This document shows positions 18,214 through 27,520 of a stretch of 64,000 nucleotides of DNA, piece by piece. Every line of letters starts with the position of its first letter. Within the stretch, counting starts at the first letter, position 1. The position numbers and the translations under genes are program-made. The notes under the pieces were generated by a model. It was not told the DNA's origin. It was given only the letters and a program-made list of their open reading frames with translations, and did not search any database. The stretch is from Gymnodinialimonas phycosphaerae (GTDB lineage Bacteria > Pseudomonadota > Alphaproteobacteria > Rhodobacterales > Rhodobacteraceae). The DNA is taken from positions 2,790,001-2,854,000 of the forward strand of contig NZ_JAIMBW010000001.1 in assembly GCF_019195455.1 (NCBI RefSeq), given 5' to 3'.

Positions 18214-19056
18214 ATGTGCCGCCTTTACGCCATGCATGCCAACGAGCCGACCCGCGTCGAATGCGGCCTGGTCAACGCCCAGAACGCCTTGATGGCGCAA
18301 AGTGCGGGCGATTTGACCGGGATGATGCATGGCCATGGCTGGGGCGTCGCCGACTATCCCGATGGCGTGCCGATTGTCGAAAAGCAGACGTGGGCCGCCT
18401 TCCATGGAGAACACTTCCAGAAGGCCGCCGCGCGGGTCTACGCCCGCACTGCCGTGGCCCACGTGCGCCGCGCCACCGTGGGGAAGACGAGCCTTGAGAA
18501 CACGCACCCCTTCCATCACGGTCGATGGATCTTCGCGCACAACGGCACCGTGCCGAATTTCGAAGCCCTTCGGATGACGTTCCTGGAACACATGGACCCG
18601 CTGCACCGGTCCGAGATACAGGGCGAGACCGACAGCGAGCATGTCTTCCGCTACCTGCTGAGCCTTTTTCTGCGTCATCCCGAAGTTGGCCTTCTGGAAA
18701 CCGTGCGCCGGGGCCTCGACCAGATTGTCGGATGGTGCCGAGAGGTCGACCCGACAAAGACCATCGGGCTGAACACCGTGCTCACCGATGGAGAAAGGAT
18801 GGTCGGCTCTCGGCTCAACCGCTCTCTCGTGCACCTGCGGCGCGATCACCTGCATGTCTGTCTGGTCTGCGGCCAGACCCATGTGAAGCACGAACCCACC
18901 ATCGATTACCGCGCGGTCGAGATTGCCTCGGAACCGGTGACGCAAGATGAGACGTGGATCAACATTCCCAATGCGTCCGTCTTCCAGACGACCGATGATT
19001 TCAGCCTCGACATTCGCCCCATGGGCACACATGCCGCCGCGGCCCTGCGGTCGTGA
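18214..19056 (+). CDS. Class II glutamine amidotransferase (YafJ/EgtC-like)
   Basis: 280-residue Ntn-type glutamine amidotransferase domain protein. It begins MCRLY, so Cys2 becomes the N-terminal nucleophile after Met removal. The other family segments are present: HGHGWGVADY, VAHVRRATVG, ENTHPFHHGRWIFAHNGT (glutamine-binding HNG) and GETDSEHVF. The synthetase partner normally fused or linked to such domains is not visible, so the ammonia acceptor is unknown; EgtC acts in ergothioneine synthesis, but no Egt neighbours are here. It lies between two FNR/FixK-like boxes and just upstream of the acyl-CoA synthetase operon. Confidence 0.88.
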   Translation: MCRLYAMHANEPTRVECGLVNAQNALMAQSAGDLTGMMHGHGWGVADYPDGVPIVEKQTWAAFHGEHFQKAAARVYARTAVAHVRRATVGKTSLENTHPFHHGRWIFAHNGTVPNFEALRMTFLEHMDPLHRSEIQGETDSEHVFRYLLSLFLRHPEVGLLETVRRGLDQIVGWCREVDPTKTIGLNTVLTDGERMVGSRLNRSLVHLRRDHLHVCLVCGQTHVKHEPTIDYRAVEIASEPVTQDETWINIPNASVFQTTDDFSLDIRPMGTHAAAALRS

Positions 19057-19069
19057 GCGCGCAATCGGA

Positions 19070-19083
19070 TTGATTGAAGTCAA
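19070..19083. promoter_or_regulatory. FNR/FixK-type box, one mismatch
   Basis: TTGATTGAAGTCAA, differing from TTGAT-N4-ATCAA at one base. It lies 47 bases before the ATG of the acyl-CoA synthetase that starts the E1-E2-ACP operon, a plausible distance for activation of a promoter between box and gene. Confidence 0.55.
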
Positions 19084-19130
19084 TTCCACCCCACCGCGCT
19101 CTGGCACGCTTTTCCCAAGGGAGGGCCACC

Positions 19131-20822
19131 ATGACCGACACGATGACGCGCGACAGAGTTGGACAGTTCACCGATCCCTCCGGGCGGACGTTCGGCGAGG
19201 ACGGCACCCTCAACATCGCCTATGAGGCGCTTGATCGGCACGTTGAAGACGGTCACGGCACGGAAATTGCCATGATCTGGCTGGGAAAGGACGACACCCG
19301 GCAAGAGATTTCCTATTCGGATCTCTCCGCGATGGCGTCTCGGTTTGCGAACGTGCTGACATCTCATGGATGCGCCCCCGGCGACAGCCTGTTCGCCCTG
19401 ATGGGCCGCGTGCCTGAGCTTTACGCAACGGCCTTGGGCGCTTTGAAAGCCGGTGCGGTCTTCACCCCCTTGTTCTCGGCCTTCGGTCCTGAACCGATCC
19501 GAACGCGGATGGAAATCGGCGATGCGAAGGTGCTTGTGACGACGGCGTCGATCTACAACCGCAAGATTGCGCCCTGGCGGGACGATCTGCCCTCGCTCAA
19601 GCTGGTTCTCATTCTTGGTGATGAGGCCCCCGATGGCTGCGTTGCGCTTGCGCCTGCGATGGCCGCCGCCGCGCCCGAATTCACCGTCGCCAAGACAGCC
19701 CCCGAAGACCCCGCATTGATCCACTTCACGTCCGGCACCACGGGCAAGCCGAAAGGGGCCGTGCACGTCCACGGCGCGGTGGCGTATCACGCGTTTTCGG
19801 GCCGCCACGCGCTGGATCTGAACCCTGGCACAATCTACTGGTGCACCGCCGATCCCGGCTGGGTGACCGGCACGTCCTACGGGATCATCGCGCCCCTGGT
19901 GAACCGCGTGACAATGATCGTGGATGAGGCGGAGTTCGATCTGGAGCGGTGGTACGGCATCGTGGAACGTGAAGCGGTGCAGGTCTGGTACTCTGCCCCT
20001 ACCGCGATCCGCATGATGATGCGCGCGGGCGCAGAAGCCGCCAAGCCCTTCGACTTTTCCGCCCTGCGGTTTCTGGCCAGCGTGGGCGAGCCCCTGAACC
20101 CCGAAGCCGTGATCTGGAGCGAGCAGGTCTTCGGCCAGCCCTTCCACGACAATTGGTGGCAAACGGAAACCGGCGGCATCATGATCGCCAATTGCCCCGG
20201 TGAAACGGTCAAGCCCGGCTCTATGGGCAAACCCCTGCCCGGCATCACTGCCGGGATCGTGGACCGCACGGACGCGGGCTTGCGCGAGTTACCTGACGGC
20301 GAGATCGGCGAACTGGCTCTGCGCCCCGGGTGGCCCTCCATGATGCGCACGTACCTGCATGAGCAAGCTCGGTACGACAAATGCTTCGTCGATGGGCGGT
20401 ATCTGTCCGGCGATCTGGCGATGCGCGATGCCGAGGGATATTTCTGGTTCGTCGGCCGCGCCGATGACCTGATCAAGACATCCGGCCATCTGATCGGTCC
20501 GTTCGAGGTCGAAAGCGCGTTGATCGAACACGAGGCCGTGGCTGAAGCGGGCGTGATCGGCCTGCCGGATGAGACAGCGGGCGAGGTCGTGAAGGCCTAT
20601 GTGACGCTGAACCCGGGTTTTGGCTCCTCGCGCGCGCTGGAGCGTGAGATCCGGGGACACGCCCGCAAGAAGCTCGGCCCCGCCGTCGCCCCGCGTGAGA
20701 TCGTGTTTCGCACGACCCTTCCCAAGACCCGCTCGGGCAAGATCATGCGCCGCCTTCTGAAGGCCCGCGAACTGGGCCTGCCGGAAGGTGACATTTCCAC
20801 ATTGGAGACGGATGAGACATGA
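19131..20822 (+). CDS. AMP-forming acetyl/acyl-CoA synthetase
   Basis: 563-residue ANL-superfamily ligase that activates a short carboxylic acid to acyl-AMP and then to acyl-CoA (or possibly an acyl carrier protein). Motifs: P-loop [21 protein letters not shown] with the acetyl-CoA synthetase-like tryptophan-containing acid pocket, [20 protein letters not shown] with the hinge, and the catalytic-lysine end [10 protein letters not shown]. Length is shorter than Acs (about 650) and closer to the Bacillus AcsA type. Start 19131 is fixed by AAGGGAGG six bases before. It overlaps the fused E1 gene by 4 bases, so it is an integral part of the operon. Confidence 0.88.
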   Translation: MTDTMTRDRVGQFTDPSGRTFGEDGTLNIAYEALDRHVEDGHGTEIAMIWLGKDDTRQEISYSDLSAMASRFANVLTSHGCAPGDSLFALMGRVPELYATALGALKAGAVFTPLFSAFGPEPIRTRMEIGDAKVLVTTASIYNRKIAPWRDDLPSLKLVLILGDEAPDGCVALAPAMAAAAPEFTVAKTAPEDPALIHFTSGTTGKPKGAVHVHGAVAYHAFSGRHALDLNPGTIYWCTADPGWVTGTSYGIIAPLVNRVTMIVDEAEFDLERWYGIVEREAVQVWYSAPTAIRMMMRAGAEAAKPFDFSALRFLASVGEPLNPEAVIWSEQVFGQPFHDNWWQTETGGIMIANCPGETVKPGSMGKPLPGITAGIVDRTDAGLRELPDGEIGELALRPGWPSMMRTYLHEQARYDKCFVDGRYLSGDLAMRDAEGYFWFVGRADDLIKTSGHLIGPFEVESALIEHEAVAEAGVIGLPDETAGEVVKAYVTLNPGFGSSRALEREIRGHARKKLGPAVAPREIVFRTTLPKTRSGKIMRRLLKARELGLPEGDISTLETDET

Positions 20823-22813
20823 ACGCTTCCCTCAAACCCCGCCTCGACAAAGATCATGTGCGTGCGCTGCTCCGCGACATGATCCGCATCCGCCGCTTCG
20901 AAGACAAATGCGCCGAGCTTTACACACAACAAAAGATCCGCGGTTTCCTGCACCTTTATGATGGCGAAGAAGCCGTGGCCGTGGGCGTCATCCCGGTGCT
21001 GAGACCCGACGATGCCGTCGTGGCGACCTACCGCGAACACGGCCACGCGCTTGTGCGCGGTGTGCCGATGACGACGATCATGGCCGAGATGTATGGCAAG
21101 GCCGAGGGATGCTCGGGCGGGCGCGGCGGGTCCATGCATCTGTTCGATGCAGACAGGAACTTCCTTGGCGGCAATGCGATTGTCGGCGGGGGGCTGCCGT
21201 TGGCAACGGGGCGGGCCTTGGCGGATCGCATGAAGGGAAACGACAGCGTCACCGTATGCTTCTTCGGCGAAGGCGCCGTGGCGGAGGGCGAATTCCACGA
21301 GGCGATGAACCTTGCACAGTTGTGGAAGCTTCCGGTGCTGTTCGTGTGCGAAAACAACGGATACGCCATGGGCTCGGCGCTGGACCGGACCGAGGCGCAG
21401 GTCAATGTCGCGCAGAAGGCCGCCGCCTACGGGGTTGAAGCGCGGCAGGTGGATGGCATGGATGTCGTGGCTGTGGAAGCCGCCACCCGCCAAGCCGTGG
21501 CCCGCATGCGTGATACCGGTGCACCGATGTTGTTGGAGTGCCTGACTTATCGCTTCCGTCCACATTCGATGTTCGACGCCCAACTCTATCGCGACAAGGC
21601 CGAGGTCGCGGTCTGGCGCAGGAAGGGGCCGATCGTGCGGTTCCAGACCTGGCTTACGGACAACAACCTGATCCACGTAGAAGAAATCGAGGCCTTGGAA
21701 GCCGAGGCCGACGCCGAGATCGCCGAGGCAGTCGCCTTCGCTGAGGCCGGCACATGGGAGCCGGTCGAAACCCTCACGGCCCATGTGTTGGGACCGCAGC
21801 CAGACCCGCCCACGCTGCCCACATCATCCGGCAATATGATCGAGATGACCTACCGCGAGGCCGTCAAACAGGCGATCCGCGACGCCATGATCCGCGACGA
21901 TCGCGTGTTTCTGATGGGCGAGGATGTCGGCGCCTATGGCGGCTGCTACGCCGTGTCCAAGGGGCTGATGGCGGAATTCGGGGAAGGTCGCATTCGCGAC
22001 ACGCCCTTGGCGGAGTCCGGTTTCACCGGCGCGGGCATCGGGGCCGCCGTGGCGGGCATGCGCCCTATAGTGGAGTTGATGACGGTCAACTTCTCACTTC
22101 TGGCGCTTGATCAGATCATGAACACCGCCGCAACCCTGCGTCACATGTCCGGCGGGCAGTTCGGCGTGCCGCTGGTGATCCGCATGGCGACCGGGGCGGG
22201 CAAGCAGTTGGCCGCGCAGCATTCCCATAGCCTGGAGGGGTGGTACGCCCACATCCCGGGCCTGAAGGTGCTGACCCCGGCCACGCTGGAAGACGCGCGC
22301 GGCATGCTGTGGACGGCCCTGGAAGACCCCGATCCCGTGCTGATCTTCGAGAACGTGATGCTTTACAACCGTTCGGGGCAGATCGACGAGGCCGCGGGAC
22401 CCGTCGATATCAGCCGCGCCGCCATACGGCGCGAGGGCAGCGATCTGAGCCTGATCACCTATGGCGGATCACTGTTCAAGACGCTGGAGGCGGCGGACCA
22501 GCTGGCGGCAGACGGCATCTCGGCCGAAGTCATCGACCTGCGCAGCCTGCGGCCGCTGGACGACGCCACGATCCTCGCATCGGTTCGCAAGACCCGACGC
22601 GCGGTGGTTGTCGATGAAGGCTGGCGGTCCGGCGGGATATCGGCCGAGATCTCCGCCCGGATCATGGAGCAGGCCCTGTGGTCGATCGATGCGCCCGTGG
22701 GTCGGGTTTGCGCGGAAGAGGTACCGATCCCCTACCCCAAACACCTGGAAGACGCCGCGATCCCAGATGTCACCCGGATCGTCGCGTCGGTCAAAGCCAT
22801 GATGGGGCGCTGA
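20819..22813 (+). CDS. 2-oxoacid (pyruvate/acetoin-type) dehydrogenase E1, alpha-beta fusion
   Basis: 664-residue thiamine diphosphate enzyme that decarboxylates a 2-oxoacid or cleaves acetoin and acylates the E2 lipoyl group. Residues 1-about 335 are the alpha chain, with the ThDP motif [15 protein letters not shown] (150-) ending in ENN (179-180) and the regulatory-loop-like [10 protein letters not shown]. Residues about 340-664 are the beta chain, starting at [15 protein letters not shown], with GEDVGAYGG and [19 protein letters not shown]. Alpha and beta are normally separate genes, so this is a natural fusion. It is followed by E2 after one base. No E3 gene is present in the cluster, so it would use lipoamide dehydrogenase from elsewhere. 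Confidence 0.9.
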   Translation: MNASLKPRLDKDHVRALLRDMIRIRRFEDKCAELYTQQKIRGFLHLYDGEEAVAVGVIPVLRPDDAVVATYREHGHALVRGVPMTTIMAEMYGKAEGCSGGRGGSMHLFDADRNFLGGNAIVGGGLPLATGRALADRMKGNDSVTVCFFGEGAVAEGEFHEAMNLAQLWKLPVLFVCENNGYAMGSALDRTEAQVNVAQKAAAYGVEARQVDGMDVVAVEAATRQAVARMRDTGAPMLLECLTYRFRPHSMFDAQLYRDKAEVAVWRRKGPIVRFQTWLTDNNLIHVEEIEALEAEADAEIAEAVAFAEAGTWEPVETLTAHVLGPQPDPPTLPTSSGNMIEMTYREAVKQAIRDAMIRDDRVFLMGEDVGAYGGCYAVSKGLMAEFGEGRIRDTPLAESGFTGAGIGAAVAGMRPIVELMTVNFSLLALDQIMNTAATLRHMSGGQFGVPLVIRMATGAGKQLAAQHSHSLEGWYAHIPGLKVLTPATLEDARGMLWTALEDPDPVLIFENVMLYNRSGQIDEAAGPVDISRAAIRREGSDLSLITYGGSLFKTLEAADQLAADGISAEVIDLRSLRPLDDATILASVRKTRRAVVVDEGWRSGGISAEISARIMEQALWSIDAPVGRVCAEEVPIPYPKHLEDAAIPDVTRIVASVKAMMGR

Positions 22814-22814
22814 A

Positions 22815-24080
22815 ATGGGTGTTTTCGCAATGCCATCGCTGGGGGCCGACATGGAGGAGGGAACGCTTGTGGAATGGACAGTGGCCAAGGGCGACACCAT
22901 CGCGCGCGGTGACGTGATTGCGGTGATCGAGACCCAAAAGGGCGCCATAGAGATCGAGTGCTTTGAAGACGGCGTGGTCTCTGAATTTCTTATCGATGTT
23001 GGAAAGGCCGTCCCCGTGGGCGCGCCATTGGCCATTATCGGCACTGGGGACGCGCCCGACGTGCCTGACCCCACTCCGCCAGAGGTTCCGGCAAGCCCGC
23101 CGCCCTTGCAGCCCCCCACCCCCGCACCGGATGTGCCGGGCGAAAGCCCCGTGGAGCTTCCCGATGAAGAGCCGCTTGAAACGCCAGAGCTTCCCCCCGA
23201 GGAAAATCGGTTGTCGCCTCTCGATCCCCCCTCGCCTCCGCCTGCTGAAGATATCCGCGCCTCCCCCGCCGCGCGGACGCGGGCGCGCGAGCTTGGCATT
23301 GACTTGCGTGGTATCAGGGGCACCGGGCCAGATGGGGTGATTGTCCTCGCCGATGTGGAGCGGACCCAACCGGCAAGTGATGTGCAACAAGCACTGGCCC
23401 CGCCCGAAAAGGATCCCAAAGCCGAAATGCGCAAGGCGATTGCCGCCGCGATGGTCCGGTCAAAGCAGACGATCCCGCATTTCTACCTATCCCAAACGTT
23501 CGACATGCAGGCCGCGCAGGACCACCTGGCGCAGCTGAACAAAGACCGCCCCCCCAGTGACCGCTTGCTGCTTGGGGCGCTTTTGGTGCGCGCGACGGCA
23601 TTGGCGGCCAGGGACTGCCCGACGCTGAACGGTCACTATGTCGACAACACCTTCACCCCCTCGACCGAGATCAATGTGGGACTGGCCATTGCCCTGCGTG
23701 GCGGCGGGCTTGTCGCGCCGGCCTTGATGCAGGCGGACACATTGGACCTGGATAAGACGATGGCGGCGATGCGCGATCTTGTCAGCCGCGCGCGAACCGG
23801 GCGGCTTCGCGGGCGTGAGATGACGGCAGGCACGATCACCCTCTCCAGCCTTGGCGACAACGGGGCAGAGGCGATGTCGGGCGTGATCTTTCCACCGCAA
23901 GTGGCCCTTGTAGGCCTTGGGTCCCCGAAAACGCGCCCCTGGATCATCGAAGGCACGGTGCAGCCACGATCCGTTGTTCAAATGACGCTTTCGGTTGACC
24001 ACCGGGCAAATGACGGACGGCAGGCATCCCGTTTCATCGCCGCGTTCGAGAGCCATCTGCAAACCCCGGAGGAGCTATGA
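22815..24080 (+). CDS. Dihydrolipoamide acyltransferase (E2) of the 2-oxoacid dehydrogenase complex
   Basis: 421-residue E2 core subunit. The N-terminal lipoyl domain (about 1-80) carries the lipoyl lysine at K42 in IETQKGAIEI. A long Pro/Glu-rich linker (about 83-145) follows, then an E3/E1-binding domain (SPAARTRARELGIDLRGI, about 153-187), and the catalytic domain ending in SVDHRANDG, which contains the HxxxDG active site. One lipoyl domain only. It overlaps the ACP gene by 4 bases. The acyl group transferred (acetyl or a branched acyl) cannot be decided from sequence. Confidence 0.9.
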   Translation: MGVFAMPSLGADMEEGTLVEWTVAKGDTIARGDVIAVIETQKGAIEIECFEDGVVSEFLIDVGKAVPVGAPLAIIGTGDAPDVPDPTPPEVPASPPPLQPPTPAPDVPGESPVELPDEEPLETPELPPEENRLSPLDPPSPPPAEDIRASPAARTRARELGIDLRGIRGTGPDGVIVLADVERTQPASDVQQALAPPEKDPKAEMRKAIAAAMVRSKQTIPHFYLSQTFDMQAAQDHLAQLNKDRPPSDRLLLGALLVRATALAARDCPTLNGHYVDNTFTPSTEINVGLAIALRGGGLVAPALMQADTLDLDKTMAAMRDLVSRARTGRLRGREMTAGTITLSSLGDNGAEAMSGVIFPPQVALVGLGSPKTRPWIIEGTVQPRSVVQMTLSVDHRANDGRQASRFIAAFESHLQTPEEL

Positions 24081-24322
24081 CCCCCACTGAGATCCGCGCC
24101 GCCTTTCTTGAAGAACTTGTCAGCGTCGCCCCTGACATCGACCCTGATTCCGTCGCCGATGATGATCATCTACAAGATGATCTGGAGTTGGACTCGATGG
24201 ATTTCCTGACCCTCGTGACGGCGATCCATACCCGCCTTGGCGTCGACATCGCAGAGGCCGACTACCCAAGGATCGCCACCTTGGGGGACGCGGTTCCCTT
24301 CCTGACCGAACGGATGGGTTAG
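24077..24322 (+). CDS. Acyl carrier protein
   Basis: 81-residue acidic helical protein with the phosphopantetheine site LELDSMDFL, Ser40 (canonical DSL is DSM here). Too divergent to be the housekeeping AcpP. It is the last gene of the operon with the acyl-CoA synthetase, E1 and E2 and overlaps E2 by 4 bases. Its presence suggests that an acyl unit made by the upstream enzymes is loaded on a dedicated carrier, which is an unusual partner for a 2-oxoacid dehydrogenase. Its end overlaps the end of the convergent ATP-grasp gene by 4 bases. Confidence 0.88.
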   Translation: MTPTEIRAAFLEELVSVAPDIDPDSVADDDHLQDDLELDSMDFLTLVTAIHTRLGVDIAEADYPRIATLGDAVPFLTERMG

Positions 24323-25713
24323 GCGGGTCCCGCGCCTCGCAGCCGCGCCAGCGCCTCCGCAATCAAGGCTTGGGCTGCGTCATCGGACCCGGCCACCGCG
24401 CATGCGCTGAACAAGGTGCCGCTGGACGCTCGGGGCGGGGCGGTCAGCATCATTCCGGGCTCGCCCGGCGCGGGCAAGAGGCCCTCAAGACGGCCCAAAA
24501 CCTCGGCCGTTGTCAAATGGACATCTGGCAGGTTTGCCTGTGTGATTACCAAGCCATCCGGAACGGTGCCCCACCGGCTGCGCAAGGCCGTCAGCGGGGT
24601 CGACACGCCGCCCCAGCGGCCGTTGCACTCGATCCAGTGGATCACATCCGGCCCCGACCCACGCCGCTGAATGACCGCATCAAGACTGCATCGCCCGAAA
24701 TAGCCGATGTCTTGCAGGATGCCCGCCAGTCGCACGGCCTGATCGGCAAGTGCTGCTTGCGTGGATTCTGGCAAGGATGACCGCGTCGCACCCACGAACC
24801 TCCCCTCCACCCCCACCACGGATTGTTCGAACAAACCGTCGCAAACCGGAGGCCCGTCCGAGATATCGGGGATCCAGAGTTGAGCAGAGGGGCTGCACAC
24901 CACGTCGGCGTCCCAGACCCCCACAAGCACCGGATACGTGTCCGCCCATCCGCAGCCGCGAAGGCGGTCGAGAAGAAAGCCACGCACATCACTGAGCGAC
25001 CGGCCCTCGATATCCGCGCGGCGCAGGCCGATGTTGCCTGCCGATCCGGCGCTGTCGGGAACCTTCACAACAAGCCGCTCAGCCGTCCTGGAGATCTGCG
25101 CCACAAGCGCCGCCGTTGCGGCAGGCCCGTAAGAGAAAAACGTCGGCGGCGTGGCAGCAGGCCCGACGACCCGGTGAACAAGATCCGCAAACCAAAGCTT
25201 GTCATTTGCTCTCTGGGCAAGGCGAGGTGACGGGCCGCACACGTGGATCGGGGTCTGCGCGACCTCGCCAATCTGTTGCGCCAAGCGCCAGATGTGTCCC
25301 GTCGTGATGTACGCCTTCAGCGTCAGGCCACCATGCATGATGGCCATTCGGACCAGACGATCGATCACCCATGGCGTCATTCGCGCGAGGTGGGCGATGG
25401 AGGTCTGCCGCGACCGCCCGATCTCAAGGAATGTCACGTCGGCCATGCCCGGTTGCGAGGTCAGATAATCCTCAAAGTCATGGTCACGCTGGCGCACGAC
25501 GACGATATCGCCCCCATGGGCCAGAAGGCTCATTCGGTATTCCAACCCACCGCCGGAGGTTGCGTTGAAAAGGCTGATCTCGGACGCATCCCCGATAATG
25601 ACGGCAGGCCCAGAGCCACAGCCCTGGGTCACGAAAGGGCCGAAATCGAGTGAACTGACAAGCGCGGGCTCGTCGGCGCGCAGGGCCTCTGCGATGGCGC
25701 GAAGCTTGTGCAA
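24319..25713 (-). CDS. ATP-grasp domain protein, probable carboxylate-amine ligase
   Basis: 464 residues if started at the TTG at 25713, which has AGGGGGGCAAGG upstream; further upstream the frame runs inside the next gene. N-terminal half: an alpha/beta pre-ATP-grasp-like region (AVIIGDASE, HGGDIVVVRQRDHDFEDY). C-terminal half: ATP-grasp features, the RLVVKVPDSAGSAGNIGL lysine and glycine-rich loop and the metal-binding end VIHWIECNGRWGGVSTPL (E-x-N-x-R). Such proteins join a carboxylate to an amine, as in peptide ligases related to PGM1. Substrate unknown. It is last in a minus-strand run with a CxxC protein, an antiporter and a cytochrome, and lies tail-to-tail with the ACP gene. Confidence 0.65.
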   Translation of the reverse strand: MHKLRAIAEALRADEPALVSSLDFGPFVTQGCGSGPAVIIGDASEISLFNATSGGGLEYRMSLLAHGGDIVVVRQRDHDFEDYLTSQPGMADVTFLEIGRSRQTSIAHLARMTPWVIDRLVRMAIMHGGLTLKAYITTGHIWRLAQQIGEVAQTPIHVCGPSPRLAQRANDKLWFADLVHRVVGPAATPPTFFSYGPAATAALVAQISRTAERLVVKVPDSAGSAGNIGLRRADIEGRSLSDVRGFLLDRLRGCGWADTYPVLVGVWDADVVCSPSAQLWIPDISDGPPVCDGLFEQSVVGVEGRFVGATRSSLPESTQAALADQAVRLAGILQDIGYFGRCSLDAVIQRRGSGPDVIHWIECNGRWGGVSTPLTALRSRWGTVPDGLVITQANLPDVHLTTAEVLGRLEGLLPAPGEPGMMLTAPPRASSGTLFSACAVAGSDDAAQALIAEALARLRGAGPA

Positions 25714-25753
25714 GGCCCTTGCCCCCCTCTGGTTGCCGCGAAAAAGGGCCGGG

Positions 25754-26260
25754 TCAGATCTCGACCATGCCGACCACGTAGTTCTCTCCGTAGACGTTCG
25801 CGCACCGTGGGCACGTCGTGTAATACATGAAGACCCGGCCTGGCGTCTTGCCGTGGGCGCGGGCCGCGACCTCCATCTCATGTCCCCAATCCGCGGCCTT
25901 GGCGTAGGAGCCCTCGAAAACACGGGTCAGGAAATCTCCGGAAAGTGTTGTCATTTCCTCGCCCGCCACGTCCTTGGTGACAGCGAAGTAATGCTCGGCC
26001 TCCCAAGGGCCAAGTTCGCGGCTTAGCACCAGAACCTCTTCGTCTTTCATTGCATTCGCATCCTCGATACGGCCTAGCACACGGCCAAAGACGCGGCCCA
26101 TGTTCAAGGGCACATGCATCGCGCTTTTCGTTGTCGCGCGGACAAAGGGCTTATCCCTGAAATGAAGGATGCGGTCGTCCCACCCCACGGGATTGAACTT
26201 CGCACAACATCCGGTCTCGTTGACGCTTGCGTCGTATTTCGGAACAGCATTGATTTTCAT
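25754..26260 (-). CDS. Conserved hypothetical protein with C-terminal CxxC
   Basis: 168 residues from an ATG at 26260 with GCGAGGTG upstream; I do not recognise the family firmly. It is soluble, mixed alpha/beta, with CC near the N-terminus (NETGCCAKFNPVGWDD) and a C-terminal YYTTCPRCANVYG that could bind a metal or be redox active. Similar proteins are sometimes loosely labelled hydrolases, but no catalytic motif is evident. A near-consensus FNR/FixK box 56 bases upstream suggests its own low-oxygen promoter, with the ATP-grasp gene 40 bases downstream. Confidence 0.7.
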   Translation of the reverse strand: MKINAVPKYDASVNETGCCAKFNPVGWDDRILHFRDKPFVRATTKSAMHVPLNMGRVFGRVLGRIEDANAMKDEEVLVLSRELGPWEAEHYFAVTKDVAGEEMTTLSGDFLTRVFEGSYAKAADWGHEMEVAARAHGKTPGRVFMYYTTCPRCANVYGENYVVGMVEI

Positions 26261-26315
26261 CACGCACCTCGCAGGCTGGGGTGCCTTGAGTGTGGAGCAA
26301 CCCCGCACGCTCAGA

Positions 26316-26329
26316 TTGATGTGCCTCAA
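26316..26329. promoter_or_regulatory. FNR/FixK-type box, one mismatch
   Basis: TTGATGTGCCTCAA, one base off TTGAT-N4-ATCAA. It is in the 78-base gap between the antiporter stop and the CxxC-protein start (56 bases before its ATG), so it would give the last two genes of this run a promoter of their own. Confidence 0.5.
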
Positions 26330-26338
26330 TACCCGAAT

Positions 26339-27508
26339 CTACGACGCCTCGTCTGATCCGCGCGCCAAGGCGTACTGCGTCAGAAGGGGGCCGATCAGCT
26401 CGAAAACGATGGTGGTGGCGATCGTGATCGCGATGATCTGTGCGCTGTGTTCTGGAAACCTGTCCGCCGTCACAAGCGCCATGCCGATAGCCACACCCGC
26501 CTGTGGGGCCATCGCCAGCCCCGTCAGCAGCCCTTCGCGCCCGTCCAGGCCCGACAGGCACGCGCCCAGCCACCCGCCGATCAGCCGCGCCAGAAGGCGG
26601 GCCACGACGTAGACCACGCCGATCCAGCCGAACCCCGCCAGCAGGTCGAAATCCAGAAGCGCCCCGGCCATGATGAAGAACAACAGGACGAACGGCCATT
26701 CGATCCGCTCGATCTCGTGAAACGGGTAGCGGTGGTGCTTGGCCAGGTTGACCACGATCGCCCCGGCGGCCATGCCCGCCAGAAGGTACGACACCTCAAG
26801 GTACAACGCAGAGCCCGCGCAGATCAGAACAATGCCAAGGGCTTCCAGAAGCGACGGCTCACCCCGTTTCAGGCGTCCTGTCAGATAGGCTGCCGGCAGG
26901 CCAATGGCCGCCCCCAGCAACAAGCCGCCGCCCGCCTCCCACAGGCCGTGGCGAATGGCGTCGGCGCCCCCTTCCCCGCCCGCCGCGAAGCCCGCGAGTG
27001 TCAGCAGCAGGCTGAACGCCAGAAGCCCCCAGGCGTCGTCAATCGCCACGATGCCCAGCAAATTGGTCGCGAAGCGCCCCTTGCGACCAGATTGCCGAAC
27101 GACATCGCGCGTGGCCGCCGGTGCGGTCGCCGCCGATATCCCGGCCAACGCAAGGGCGACGACCACAGGCGTTCCGATCAGGATCAGCGTCGCCCCCACC
27201 AGCAGTGCCGACACAGCGACCACGCTTAGCGAGATCGCCAGGATCTCTCGCCCGTGGGCCGCAAGGGCGCTGCGTTCCAAAGAGCCGCCAAGCAGGAAGG
27301 CGACCATCGTCAGGGCCATCGCCGCAAAGGACTCGTCGCCGTTGGTCAGGATGTCCGGCAGCACGTCCAGGCCAGGCGGGCCAAGGCCCCCCCCCAGAAG
27401 GATCAGCAGCGTGACGCGCGGCACATGCACGATCCGGCCGAGGGTATCCAGCGCCAGCGCTGCCAGAAACAGCACGCCGACCGTGATCATCAGGGGGGCA
27501 GGGTCCAT
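26339..27508 (-). CDS. Cation/proton antiporter (CPA2/KefB-NapA type)
   Basis: 389-residue membrane protein with about 12 hydrophobic helices, the size of the transport domain only, with no C-terminal TrkA domain. Family signs: LLILLGGGLGPPGLDVLP near the N-terminus, the unwound region TAPAATRDVVRQ, and NLLGIVAIDDAWGLL, whose adjacent acidic pair (IDD) matches the ion-binding Asp-Asp/Asn-Asp motif of CPA2 antiporters. Likely exchanges Na+ or K+ for H+. The start is 12 bases after the pentaheme cytochrome stop, and the run is divergent from the Na+-NQR operon, which makes a role in sodium circulation attractive. Confidence 0.86.
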   Translation of the reverse strand: MDPAPLMITVGVLFLAALALDTLGRIVHVPRVTLLILLGGGLGPPGLDVLPDILTNGDESFAAMALTMVAFLLGGSLERSALAAHGREILAISLSVVAVSALLVGATLILIGTPVVVALALAGISAATAPAATRDVVRQSGRKGRFATNLLGIVAIDDAWGLLAFSLLLTLAGFAAGGEGGADAIRHGLWEAGGGLLLGAAIGLPAAYLTGRLKRGEPSLLEALGIVLICAGSALYLEVSYLLAGMAAGAIVVNLAKHHRYPFHEIERIEWPFVLLFFIMAGALLDFDLLAGFGWIGVVYVVARLLARLIGGWLGACLSGLDGREGLLTGLAMAPQAGVAIGMALVTADRFPEHSAQIIAITIATTIVFELIGPLLTQYALARGSDEAS

Positions 27509-27520
27509 TCCGGGCGCGGC

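Noticed and set aside
18003..19107. Upstream continuation of the BMP frame into the amidotransferase region
   Set aside because: A signal peptide and strong ribosome site fix the start at 17997; the extension is antisense to a well-supported gene.
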